This document shows positions 53,458-61,783 of a stretch of 64,000 nucleotides of DNA, piece after piece. The stretch is from Paraoerskovia marina DSM 21750. Lineage in GTDB: Bacteria > Actinomycetota > Actinomycetes > Actinomycetales > Cellulomonadaceae. Position 1 is the first letter of the stretch; every line of letters starts with the position of its first letter. The notes below the pieces were generated by a model. That model was not told the DNA's origin, searched no databases, and was given only the letters and a program-made list of their open reading frames with translations. The stretch covers positions 434,001 through 498,000 of the forward strand of contig NZ_JNIY01000004.1 of assembly GCF_000701465.1 (NCBI RefSeq), in the 5' to 3' direction. The translations under genes were made by a program, and so were the position numbers.

Positions 53458-53757
53458 CTATTCCCCGGCGACGTACCGTGCCTGCCACTCGGCGTTTCGG
53501 GCTGTGGCCTGCCGTCGGGTGTTCGTGGTCGGTGGCAGCCCGGTCAGGTCAACACCGATGTAGTCGCCCAGGCGCTGGACGACTGCGCGCGGGTCCGCCA
53601 CGAGGTCCTCGTACTCGACAACGAACGGATCGGCATCGATCGACGGGAGATGCTCGTTCCAGGCTCGCTCCTGGTTCTCGAGGCCTCGGATAGACGTCCT
53701 GATCGCGTGCCGGTCGTACTGGGGTTCCTTCTTCTCCCCGTCTGGTGCGTTCGCCAT
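53458..53757 (-). pseudogene. 5'-truncated Stf0-type sulfotransferase
   Basis: The 99 codons match only the C-terminal third of Stf0 sulfotransferases: YDRHAIRTSIRGLENQERAW, DPFVVEYEDLVADPRAVVQRL, GDYIGVDL and RQATARNAEWQARY. The PAPS-binding N-terminal part is missing. An in-frame stop lies at 53788-53790 and the upstream DNA is non-coding and AT-richer, leading into an IS element. A deletion linked to the transposon probably removed the 5' end. The fragment shows that the locus once encoded a sulfating enzyme for a carbohydrate. Confidence 0.7.
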
Positions 53758-53790
53758 CCCTGCGGCGCGCGGCCGGTCGGGACCGTTTCA

Positions 53791-54066
53791 GATGATTCCT
53801 AGATAGATGTTGCCAGCAGGCGAACGACGACAGTCTCAATACATTGAATGAATCGGAGCTCGACCCGATTGCTTTTCGGTTCTTCGTTGTGCAAAAATCC
53901 GTCAGACTGGTCTGAGGTCCAAACTGCGCGTTCGCGGTCGTATTGCCAATTCAGGTCAGGTATTCTTCGCGATCGAATGGCGGTACCAGAGGAGGGGCTG
54001 CGCTGGAATCATGAAACCCATGAAATAGGCGCGCCGGTTCCGGTCGCTCGTACAGCGTAGATATCG
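53791..54066. other. 276-bp non-coding junction before the ISL3 element
   Basis: AT-richer than the rest of the window, with no credible frame. It lies between the sulfotransferase remnant and the left end of the IS, and is a likely scar of rearrangement. Confidence 0.5.
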
Positions 54067-55526
54067 GGCTCTTCGCCGATCCGGTGGGGAGTAGCCCGGG
54101 CTGGGTGAGCGGCTGGGTGTAGGGGTCGAGGTCCCCGATGATCAGAAGCGCCAACCACTGATCGATTTCGAGGACCTCGACGTTGTCCAACGCTACGGGG
54201 TGCGCTGGCGCGCCCGTTACCACTGACCCCTGTGACCGTTGTGACGTGCCGCTCGGCCTGCCCGATGTCCGCGTCGAGGAGGTCCAGCGGACGCAGACGC
54301 TGATGGCGGCGACGGTCTCGACGCACTGGCAACTGCAGGGCTGCCCGGATTGCGGGGTCTCGGCTCCGAGCCGTGGCCGGCGCCGGCGGGTCCTGCACGA
54401 CGTTCCCCACGGTGACGTGCGGGTCCGAGTGGTGTGGCGGCAACGCGTCTGGCGCTGCCCGGATCCGGCGTGCCCTCGCGGGTCGTTCGTCGAGCAGGTC
54501 CCGGGACTGGTCACGCCCCGCGGTTCGATCACTGGTCGGGCGATCACCTGGGCGATCGGACAGCTGCGTGGTGAGCACGCCACGATCGCCGGCCTGGCCC
54601 GCCGACTGGGCGTGTCCTGGTGGGCGCTGTGGCGCCTGGTGCGGTCCGAGCTCGAACACCTTGCCGCCAACGAGTCCCGCTTCGCCGGCGTCAGGAGCCT
54701 CGGGGTCGATGAGCACATCTGGCATCACGGAGACCAGTGCACGAAGGGGCCCAAGTAGTTGACCGGGATGGTCGACCTCACCCGCGACGACGACGGATGC
54801 GTGCACGCCCGACTGCTGGACCTGGTCCCGGGCCGGTCGAAGAAGGCCTACGCCGGCTGGCCTGACGAGCGCGGCGACGACTTCCGCAAGAACATCGACG
54901 TCGCGGCGTTGGACCCGTTCGGCGGCTACAAGTCCGCCATCGATGAGCACCTCGAGGACGCGACCGCGGTCCTGGACGCGTTCCACGTCGGCAAGCTCGG
55001 CACCCAGGTCGCCGACGAGGTGCGCCGCCGGGTCCAGCAGGACACCACCGGCCACCGCGGCCGCAAGGGCGACCCTCTGTTCGGCATCCAGGCCATCTTG
55101 CGCGCCGGCGCCGAGAAGCTCACCGAGAAGCAGCAGGCCCGCCTGGCCCGGGCGATCAACGCCGACGACCGCCACGAGGAAGTCTTCGTCGCCTGGCAGT
55201 GCGCCCAACAACTAAGAGCCGCCTACCAGGCCAAGGACCTGGCCGACGGAGGACGCCTGGCCGAGAAAGTCCTCGCCTCGTTCCACACCTGCCCGATCCC
55301 CGACGTCGCGCGCCTCGGCCGAACCCTGCGCAAGTGGCGTACCGCGTTCCTGGCTTACTTCACCACCGGGCGTTCCTCGAACGGCGGCACCGAAGCCGTG
55401 AACGGCGTCATCGAGCTCCACCGACGACTCGCCCGCGGCTACCGCAACCGCGACAACTACCCACTGCGGATGCCCCTCGCCGGCGGAGGCCTCACACGGT
55501 GATCCCTACCGAATCGGCGAAGAGCC
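54067..55526 (+). mobile_element. ISL3-family insertion sequence, about 1.46 kb, inactive
   Basis: Imperfect terminal inverted repeats bound the element: left GGCTCTTCGCCGATCCGGTG at 54067, right end (reverse complement) GGCTCTTCGCCGATTCGGTA finishing at 55526. The first 14 bases agree exactly. Inside is one ISL3-type transposase frame interrupted by a stop. The flanking octamers differ (AGATATCG left, TGAAAACG right), so no target duplication is left, which suggests recombination or deletion after insertion. Confidence 0.85.
54183..55502 (+). pseudogene. ISL3-family transposase disrupted by an in-frame TAG
   Basis: The frame encodes a full-size ISL3 transposase (about 440 codons) but has an amber TAG at 54756-54758, after QCTKGPK and before LTGMVDLTR, where relatives have a Glu codon (GAG to TAG). 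The N-terminal part holds the zinc-finger region (CDRC, CPDCG, CPDPACPRG) and helix-turn-helix (TIAGLARRLGVSWWALWRLV) plus the first catalytic block SLGVDEHIWHH. The C-terminal part holds VLDAFHVGKL and the final SSNGGTEAVNGVIELHRRLARGYRN. The start is uncertain (TTG 54183 or a later GTG). The nonsense change should abolish transposition. Confidence 0.85.
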
Positions 55527-55550
55527 TGAAAACGACACGCCGCGCGCGGC

Positions 55551-55733
55551 GCTCGCCCCGTCGGGCTCGATGCTGCCGACTACCGCAACGGGAACGTCAT
55601 CGAGCGCGGCCAGTGCAGAATCAAGCAATGGCGAGGCCTCGCGACCCGCTACGACAAACACGCCCTGATCTACCGTGCCGCCACCGTCCTCAACAACGTC
55701 ATCCCATGGCCTGAGCTTTGTGAGGAACGGGCT
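55551..55733 (+). pseudogene. IS5-family transposase, C-terminal remnant
   Basis: The frame reads DYRNGNVIERGQCRIKQWRGL then ATRYDKHALIYRAATVLNNVI, the typical end of IS5/IS427-type transposases (catalytic Glu in the NxIER motif). Everything N-terminal is missing: the fragment starts just inside the ISL3 right end, so ISL3 may have inserted into or recombined with an older IS5 copy. Confidence 0.75.
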
Positions 55734-55922
55734 AGTCTACTAGGCGTGAGCAGATCGTGTTCCTGCTCTACCCTGACTGTCACGACTCGGATTGAGCCTT
55801 GACTGATTCGATACGGATTGCCGACGGTGGGCGAGAAGGCCTCTTTCGTTGGCGGTGAGACACGCCGATGATCGAGACCTTCTCGCCCAACGCGACAACG
55901 CTCACGTCATGATCGAGTCGAT
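55734..55922. other. Non-coding stretch with an imperfect inverted repeat
   Basis: No gene is evident. GGGCGAGAAGGCCTC (55829-55843) and GAGACCTTCTCGCCC (55874-55888) form a 15-bp inverted repeat with one mismatch around a 30-nt loop, 34 bp past the stop of the minus-strand secreted protein gene. It could be that gene's terminator or an IS end. Confidence 0.5.
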
Positions 55923-56510
55923 CTATCCCCAGTATGCAGACCGAGTTTCAACTTTCCACGAACCCGAACTGCGCTTGCCGAAGTCGAGTGACACGTAGCC
56001 ATATGGCGATGCTGTCGGCCACTCGATTGTGACGAGGTCGTAGGCGTAACCCGGAGCATCGATGTACGAGATTATCGTGCCGTTAGTCCCAAACGTCGAT
56101 CGCGCGTAGTCGATTGAGTTGCCCTCTTTGACTCGGTTGAATTCGGCTTTGGTCGCCTTGTCCTTGGTCTGGACGGCGGTAAGCCCCCAGTATGCGTACT
56201 TCGTGTCAAGTACCCACGTACCCGAACTGTTGCGGACGAAATCGACCGTCACCCAGCCTGAGTCGTAGTAGGTGGGAAAGTCCAGGCTGACCCAGTCATA
56301 CTTCCAGCCGGACGTGTCGTACCGAGCCGTCACGGTGCCGTTGTTCCCGAACCGCGCACGCACGTGGGCAATCGAGTTCCCTTGATGGACCGAATAGAAC
56401 TCCGAGGACGTGACGATTCGGGACGGTACTGCGTTGGCTGCGGGGGCCGCGACCGCGGAGACGGAGAGCGCGAGAAGGCAGGCGACTGCAGCGCTGATAT
56501 ACCTCTTCAT
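55923..56510 (-). CDS. Small secreted two-repeat protein, possible BLIP-like fold
   Basis: A 195-residue exported protein with a signal peptide (MKRYISAAVACLLALSVSAVAAPAANA). The mature part has two similar units of about 75-80 residues: SSEFYSVHQGNSIAHVRARFGNNGT with YDWVSLDFPT and WVLDTKYAYWG, then KAEFNRVKEGNSIDYARSTFGTNGT with YDLVTIEWPT and WKVETRSAYWG. The F-x2-V-x2-GNS-x-FG-x-G pattern recalls the tandem helix-loop/beta-sheet units of beta-lactamase-inhibitor protein (BLIP) and SmpA/OmlA domains. Aromatic-rich strands suggest protein or glycan binding. Function unknown. ATG 56510 has AAGGA 8 nt upstream. It precedes no obvious partner but follows an O-acetyltransferase gene on the same strand. 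Confidence 0.75.
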   Translation of the reverse strand: MKRYISAAVACLLALSVSAVAAPAANAVPSRIVTSSEFYSVHQGNSIAHVRARFGNNGTVTARYDTSGWKYDWVSLDFPTYYDSGWVTVDFVRNSSGTWVLDTKYAYWGLTAVQTKDKATKAEFNRVKEGNSIDYARSTFGTNGTIISYIDAPGYAYDLVTIEWPTASPYGYVSLDFGKRSSGSWKVETRSAYWG

Positions 56511-56588
56511 TGCAGGGATCCTTCGGTGCTGAGTAGTGAAAGGAGGGGCAATGCGTGGTCAATCCGGTAGGACCTGCTGCACTGCGAA

Positions 56589-58655
56589 CTATTCGACCAG
56601 GCCTGTCACCGTCGGTTCCAGATACGGAGTCAGGGTGCGTGAGTATGTCGCCGTGAGGTGCGAAGCGTCGAAGTAGACGATGACTCCTCCAACTGTCGGC
56701 TGGCACACATCGCCACAGATGTGGTCCGTGAGGTCAAGAGTCGAAATCGACGGTTCATTCAGTTCCTGAGCGGCAGTATAGAGCGGATCCGAAGGCAGCC
56801 AAGCCGATGCAGCTCCGCTGCAGTTCTCGGGTGCTGTTTCGTTGATCGATAGGCATTCCGGGACCGAGGTCTCGAGCGTGTGCTTGGGGTAGGGCGTGTC
56901 GCGCACGACAAGGACGTCCGTCGTCTCTGAGGCGATGCTCTCGAGATAGCTTGCGTACCCCTGGTGGACGAGCCCGTCGTTCGTCTCGTCCGTCGACCCG
57001 GCGGCCCGGAACGGGGTCAGCTGGGCCGTGACGACGAGATCGAAATCGCCGGAGGTCACAGCGTCTCGGACGCGTTCTCCCCAGTCGAGGCAGCCTTGCG
57101 CGTCTTCGGCGCTCTCGAACTCCCACAGAGCATCGGACGTCGGGCACTGTGATGCGACATACGTGGTCAAAGACCACGCATTCTTTTTCGCCAGCTCTTG
57201 CAACGAAGGAAGCAGCCCGCCGGCGTGCGAGTTGCCGATCAGGGCGACGCGGACGTCTCCGTCCTTGTCGCCGTATGCGCACTTCGTGGTCTCCTCGAAC
57301 GGCGGAGACTCCCAGCAATCGTCCTCATAGGCGGAGGGCTTGTCGGCTGCCGCGTCGGCGGGGGACAGGATGAGCGGCACATCTGCTGGACACTCGACTC
57401 CCCGGTCGAGCGCAGCGGCCCCGACGCACGGATTGTCGAGACTCTCCTCGGCGGCGTTGAGACGCGCGTCGGACCTGTCCTGAAGTGTCGATGCCGCGAA
57501 GAAGCATGCGACGCCGACCGCGAGCGACACACCCACGGTCACGAGCAGCGTCGTTGGAGCACGGCCTCGGTGACGTCTGAACCGGTCTTCAACGTGCGGC
57601 TTGGTGACGGCAGCGAGCGCCACCGAGAGCGTGAGGATGGCGATGCGGTCGAGCAGATCCGGGTTCCCGGCGACGACGAACGGAGCGAGGACGACGATCG
57701 GCCAGTGCCAGAGATACAGAGAGTAGGAGATGTCGCCGACCCACTGGACCGGGCGTAGATCTCCGACAAGGCGCGGAGAACCGCGGCCCCGTGTCACGTC
57801 CGCCAGAATGACGAGCGCGGCGCCGACGACGGGAACGCTGGCTGCCCAGCCGGGGAACGGCGTAGAACCGCTCATCAGGACGGCTGACCCGACGATCAGT
57901 GCGATCCCGGTCCACGCCGTCGGGACACGAAGAGCCGGGTGGAGGCGCCATGCGCTGGTCGCAGCCAGCGTCGCCAGTGCTGCCCCCGCCCCGAGTTCCC
58001 AGATCCGGGTCGGGGTAATGAAGTACGCGGACGCGGGGCTCGTGGCCGTTGCGACGACAGACCAGACGAAGCTGGCTCCCACCAGGGCGAGGATCGCGAC
58101 GTGGGCCGTGGACGCGAGCGTGGTTCGCCGCTTCGTGGCCACCCAGGCTGCGAAGAGAAGCACCAGGGGCCAGAGAAGATAGAACTGTTCCTCGACCGAG
58201 AGCGACCAGAAGTGCTGGACGGGTGTGGCCGCGGATTCCGCACCGAGATAGTCGACGGACTGCGCGGCGAGCGACCAGTTCTCGATGTACAAGGCTGCCG
58301 CGCCGACCTCTCGGAGCGTCGGAACGAGTGCTGTCGCTGGCGCGAGAATGACCGTCGCGAGCACGGTGGCGGCCAGCACGACGTACGAGGCGGGAAGTAG
58401 TCGTCGGACGCGCCGGGCCCAGAACGTGGCGAGGTCCGACGCAGACCTTGGTGGCCTCCTGAGGAGGTGCGAGGTGATGAGGAAGCCCGAAATTACGAAG
58501 AAGACGTCGACGCCCACGAATCCACCGGGCAGGGCGCCGGGCCAGACGTGATAGATGACCACCGCGCCGACCGCGAGCGCTCGGAGCGCCTGGATGTCTT
58601 TGCGCACCGTCGTGGTCGGACGCGCTTCGACGGCGGCTTGCACGTCCTGGGTCAC
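56589..58655 (-). CDS. OatA-like membrane acyltransferase with C-terminal SGNH domain
   Basis: A 688-residue protein. Residues about 18-390 are an acyltransferase-3 domain with about ten or eleven TM helices (DIQALRALAVGAVVIYHVWPG, VDVFFVISGFLITSHLL, QHFWSLSVEEQFYLLWPLVL, GDISYSLYLWHWPIVVLAPF). Residues about 440-680 form an extracellular SGNH esterase-like domain with the nucleophile in ALIGNSHAGG and the Asp-His pair in FDASHLTA. Such proteins O-acetylate peptidoglycan, rhamnose polymers or other surface glycans. Given the island, the target is likely its polymer or the wall. Divergent from the CDF gene. Confidence 0.92.
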   Translation of the reverse strand: MTQDVQAAVEARPTTTVRKDIQALRALAVGAVVIYHVWPGALPGGFVGVDVFFVISGFLITSHLLRRPPRSASDLATFWARRVRRLLPASYVVLAATVLATVILAPATALVPTLREVGAAALYIENWSLAAQSVDYLGAESAATPVQHFWSLSVEEQFYLLWPLVLLFAAWVATKRRTTLASTAHVAILALVGASFVWSVVATATSPASAYFITPTRIWELGAGAALATLAATSAWRLHPALRVPTAWTGIALIVGSAVLMSGSTPFPGWAASVPVVGAALVILADVTRGRGSPRLVGDLRPVQWVGDISYSLYLWHWPIVVLAPFVVAGNPDLLDRIAILTLSVALAAVTKPHVEDRFRRHRGRAPTTLLVTVGVSLAVGVACFFAASTLQDRSDARLNAAEESLDNPCVGAAALDRGVECPADVPLILSPADAAADKPSAYEDDCWESPPFEETTKCAYGDKDGDVRVALIGNSHAGGLLPSLQELAKKNAWSLTTYVASQCPTSDALWEFESAEDAQGCLDWGERVRDAVTSGDFDLVVTAQLTPFRAAGSTDETNDGLVHQGYASYLESIASETTDVLVVRDTPYPKHTLETSVPECLSINETAPENCSGAASAWLPSDPLYTAAQELNEPSISTLDLTDHICGDVCQPTVGGVIVYFDASHLTATYSRTLTPYLEPTVTGLVE

Positions 58656-58896
58656 GAGAGAGCTCCTGCTTGCGATCGGGGAGCGCGATGTCGGACGCGC
58701 ACGGAGAAATGGTATTCGACCTGTGCGCGGGTGATGTCCGCCGGTGGCAACCCGGAGAGCTCACGCACCGACTCGGGACCAGCCCGTGTCGGTCGCCGTG
58801 CGCGGGGTTAGAGTTCCATCCGGTCGGTGCGTGAGACGACCGGTGGGCCGGCGCACGAGTTTGTTCGCCCGAGGGATATCAATCGATCGGAGCTCC

Positions 58897-59823
58897 ATGT
58901 CATCGCACGGCAGCAACAAGGCCATCATCGCGGCGCTTCTTGCGAACCTCGGAATCGCCGTCACCAAGTTCGGCGCTTACCTCCTGACGGGAGCCTCGTC
59001 GATGCTCGCCGAGGCCGTGCACTCCGTCGCCGATACCGGCAATCAGGCGTTGCTCCTTCTCGGCGGCAAGAGGGCGCGGCGTGAGGCGGACGCTCAGCAC
59101 CCGTTCGGCTACGGCCGTGAACGCTACATCTACGCCTTCATCGTCTCGATCGTGCTCTTCAGCGTCGGTGGGCTGTTCGCGTTGTACGAGGCGTGGCACA
59201 AGTGGCAGGACCCGCATCCGATCGAGGGCCGGTGGTGGTGGGTGCCGCTCGCTGTGCTCCTCGCGGCGATCGCCCTCGAGGGACTCTCGTTCCGTACGGC
59301 GGTCGTCGAGTCGAACCGGACGAGGGGCAAGCAGTCGTGGGTGTCCTTCGTCCGGACCGCACGATCGCCGGAGCTCCCGGTCGTGCTGCTCGAGGACTTC
59401 GGCGCGCTGATCGGACTGGTGCTGGCGCTCGGAGGTGTGAGCATGACCCTCGCGACGGACGACGGCCGGTGGGACGCGGCCGGCACTGCGGGTATCGGTG
59501 TTCTCCTCGTCCTGATTGCGATCGTCCTCGCGATCGAGACCAAGTCGCTGCTTCTCGGGGAGTCCGCGACCAAGGCGCATGTCGCGGCCATCCGGGCTGC
59601 GCTCGTCGGACCGGGTGTGCCGTCGGTGATCCATCTCCGGACTCTTCATCTCGGTCCCGACGAGCTGCTTGTCGCCGCGAAGATCGAGATCGACACCCGG
59701 GAGAGTGCCACCGAGATTGCGGACGCCATCGACGAGGCCGAGGCGCGATGCCGAGCGGCCGTCCCGCTGACGCTCGTGATCTACCTGGAGCCCGACCTGC
59801 GTGACGCACCCGCGACGTCGTAG
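58897..59823 (+). CDS. Cation diffusion facilitator family transporter
   Basis: A 308-residue CDF antiporter for divalent metals such as Zn2+ or Fe2+. TM2 metal-site residues are in AEAVHSVADTGNQALLLLG (HxxxD); RREADAQHPFGYGRERYIYAF is the family signature, and a C-terminal cytoplasmic domain (about 220-305) ends the protein. The second metal half-site in TM5 reads VLLEDFGALIG (E-D rather than H-D), a variant that may alter selectivity. ATG 58897 follows GGAG; in-frame upstream codons are not family-like. In Streptomyces, from memory, a CDF gene likewise lies between manA and ahcY. Confidence 0.9.
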   Translation: MSSHGSNKAIIAALLANLGIAVTKFGAYLLTGASSMLAEAVHSVADTGNQALLLLGGKRARREADAQHPFGYGRERYIYAFIVSIVLFSVGGLFALYEAWHKWQDPHPIEGRWWWVPLAVLLAAIALEGLSFRTAVVESNRTRGKQSWVSFVRTARSPELPVVLLEDFGALIGLVLALGGVSMTLATDDGRWDAAGTAGIGVLLVLIAIVLAIETKSLLLGESATKAHVAAIRAALVGPGVPSVIHLRTLHLGPDELLVAAKIEIDTRESATEIADAIDEAEARCRAAVPLTLVIYLEPDLRDAPATS

Positions 59824-59835
59824 GCGACGGGTACG

Positions 59836-59878
59836 ACGACGGCCCGGCACCTCCGCGAGGGAGGTGCCGGGCCGTCGT
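59836..59878. terminator. Strong bidirectional terminator between CDF and proX-like genes
   Basis: A 19-bp perfect stem (59836-59854 with 59860-59878, arm starting ACGACGGCCCGGCACC) with a 5-nt loop lies between the convergent stop codons. Confidence 0.9.
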
Positions 59879-59915
59879 GGTTGCTACGCCCTTACGGGGC
59901 GTGTCAACGGGAGGT

Positions 59916-60830
59916 TCAGCTGGTGACCGAGTCGACGAAGTCGGGGTTCTCCTCGAGCCATGCGTCGACGGCTGCCGCCTCGTCGCCCTCGTACGCCTCG
60001 TCGTTGAACATCATGTTCTCGAGGGAGAACAGCTGCTCGTCGGTGAGGGTGAAGTTCTCGAGCCAGCCCGAGAGCTCGGGGTAGCGGTCGGCGAAGTCCG
60101 TGGTGCCCCACATGTGGATCTCCTCGGCCTCGCCGAGTGCACCCTCCGGGTCCTCGAGGTCGCGGATCGGGAACTCGTCGTAGGCCCAGTGCGGGCGCCA
60201 CAGCGTGACGGCGATGTTGTCGCCCTTCTCCGTCGCACCCTTGAGCTCGGCGAGCATCGCGGGGGTCGAGGAGATCGCGTAGTCCATGTCCTCCAGGCCG
60301 TAGGTCGGGATGACCTCGTCCTGGGTGATCGCGGTCAGGCCGGCGCCGGCCTCGATGCCCACGAGCTTGTTGTTGTACTCGTCGGCCATGCCGGCGAGGT
60401 CCTCGAGGGTCTGTGCGGGGGAGTCCTCGTTCACCGCGATGGTGAGCTTCGCCTGGTCGTACCAGACACCGAGGTCGGAGACGTCGTCGCCGTACTCCTC
60501 CAGGTAGGAGGCGTGGGTGTACGGCAGCCAGACGTCGAAGGTGACGTCGAAGTCGCCCCCGGCGAGGCCGGTGTAGACGACGCCGACGTCGGCGGTCTCG
60601 GTCTCGACGTCGTAGCCCTTCTCGTCCAGGATGCTGGCCCAGAGGTTCGAGACGGCGATGCCCTCGTCCCAGCCGGAGGGGATGCCGATCGAGATCTCGG
60701 TCTCGTCGCCCGACGTCGTCGAGTCGGCCGAGCTCTCGGAGTCGTCCGAGGCGCAGGCGCTCAGCGTCAGCGCGAGGGCTGCGGTGGTGCCGGCGATCGC
60801 CGTGGTGCGGCGGTGGGTACGGGTGAACAT
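59916..60830 (-). CDS. proX: Glycine-betaine/osmoprotectant ABC transporter substrate-binding lipoprotein
   Basis: A 304-residue lipoprotein (lipobox LSAC, then a Ser/Asp linker). The OpuAC-type domain shows IGIPSGWDEGIAVSNLWASIL, GDFDVTFDVWLPYTHASYL, LVGIEAGAGLTAIT and NIAVTLWRPHWAYDEFPIRDLEDP. Aromatic residues W-L-P, W-R-P-H-W and W-D are the likely cation-pi cage for betaine-type ligands. ATG 60830 follows AAGGAAGGA. Third gene of the operon after the ATPase and permease, with 68 bp between. Confidence 0.92.
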   Translation of the reverse strand: MFTRTHRRTTAIAGTTAALALTLSACASDDSESSADSTTSGDETEISIGIPSGWDEGIAVSNLWASILDEKGYDVETETADVGVVYTGLAGGDFDVTFDVWLPYTHASYLEEYGDDVSDLGVWYDQAKLTIAVNEDSPAQTLEDLAGMADEYNNKLVGIEAGAGLTAITQDEVIPTYGLEDMDYAISSTPAMLAELKGATEKGDNIAVTLWRPHWAYDEFPIRDLEDPEGALGEAEEIHMWGTTDFADRYPELSGWLENFTLTDEQLFSLENMMFNDEAYEGDEAAAVDAWLEENPDFVDSVTS

Positions 60831-60898
60831 TGGTTGTCCTTCCTTTGGCGGAGAACCTCCGCCGGGGGTTGGGGGTCGTGCACAGTGAGGGGAGTCGC

Positions 60899-61783
60899 TC
60901 AGCGAGCTGCCTTGAGCGCCTTCGCCACGGGGGAGCGGTCCGCGAGACCGGAGGTCACGCGGTCGAGGAAGATCGCGAGGATCACGACGGAGAGACCGGC
61001 CTCGAATCCGAGGGCGACGTCGACGCGCTGGAGGGCGGCGACGACGTCGTTCCCGAGCCCGCCGGCACCGACCATTCCGGAGATCACGACCATCGAGAGC
61101 GACAGCATGATCACCTGGTTGACGCCGGCCATGATGGTCGGCATCGCGAGCGGGATCTGGATCTGGCGGAGGATGCGGCCGTCCGTCGAGCCGAAGGCGC
61201 GGCCTGCCTCGACGACCTCGGAGTCGACCTGGCGGATGCCGAGCTCGGTGAAGCGGACGCCGGGTGCCAGGGCGAAGATGACGGTCGCCACGATGCCCGG
61301 CATGGGTCCGGTCAGGAAGATGACGACGGTCGGGATCAGGTAGACGAAGGCGGGCATCGTCTGCATGAAGTCGAGGATCGGCCGGAGGACCCGCGAGACG
61401 TGGTCGTTGCGCGCGGCCCAGATGCCGAGCGGGATGCCGATCAGGAGTGCGACGGCCGCGGAGAGCAGGACGAGCGCGAGGGAGTCCATCGCGTTCTCCC
61501 ACTGGTCCATGCCGGCGATGATGATGAACCCGATCAGGACGCCGATCGCGAGCTTCGTGCCCTTCGCCCAGAAGGCGATCAGCGCGAGAACCACGGCGAC
61601 GAGGATGAACGGCGGGCTGTTGAGCACGTAGTCCAGGCCGTCGTAGATACCCTCGAAGATCGTCTTGACGACGTCGAAGAAGGCGTCGAACGTGGCCGTG
61701 AGCCAGTCGATGAAGGACTCGATCCAGTCGCCGAAGGGCAGACGGGGGACGAACGTTCCGGTGTCAGATGCTGCGGCGATCAT
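60899..61783 (-). CDS. proW: Glycine-betaine/proline ABC transporter permease
   Basis: A 294-residue permease of the ProW/OpuAB type: an N-terminal amphipathic region (WIESFIDWLTATFDAFFDVV), TM helices, and the EAA-like loop DSEVVEAGRAFGSTDGRILRQIQIPLAMPTIM, plus DFMQTMPAFVYLIPTVVIF. Its ATG overlaps the ATPase stop by 4 bp. It works with the lipoprotein and ATPase to import osmoprotectants at high osmolarity. Confidence 0.93.
   Translation of the reverse strand: MIAAASDTGTFVPRLPFGDWIESFIDWLTATFDAFFDVVKTIFEGIYDGLDYVLNSPPFILVAVVLALIAFWAKGTKLAIGVLIGFIIIAGMDQWENAMDSLALVLLSAAVALLIGIPLGIWAARNDHVSRVLRPILDFMQTMPAFVYLIPTVVIFLTGPMPGIVATVIFALAPGVRFTELGIRQVDSEVVEAGRAFGSTDGRILRQIQIPLAMPTIMAGVNQVIMLSLSMVVISGMVGAGGLGNDVVAALQRVDVALGFEAGLSVVILAIFLDRVTSGLADRSPVAKALKAAR

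Noticed and set aside
54756-54758. TAG in the ISL3 transposase read as a recoded codon (pyrrolysine or programmed readthrough)
   Set aside because: No recoding signal or Pyl machinery is seen, and a simple GAG-to-TAG change in an IS explains it better.
42500-58655. Prophage, integrative element or defence island
   Set aside because: No integrase, phage structural, restriction, toxin-antitoxin or helicase gene is present; apart from IS remnants all genes relate to surface glycans.
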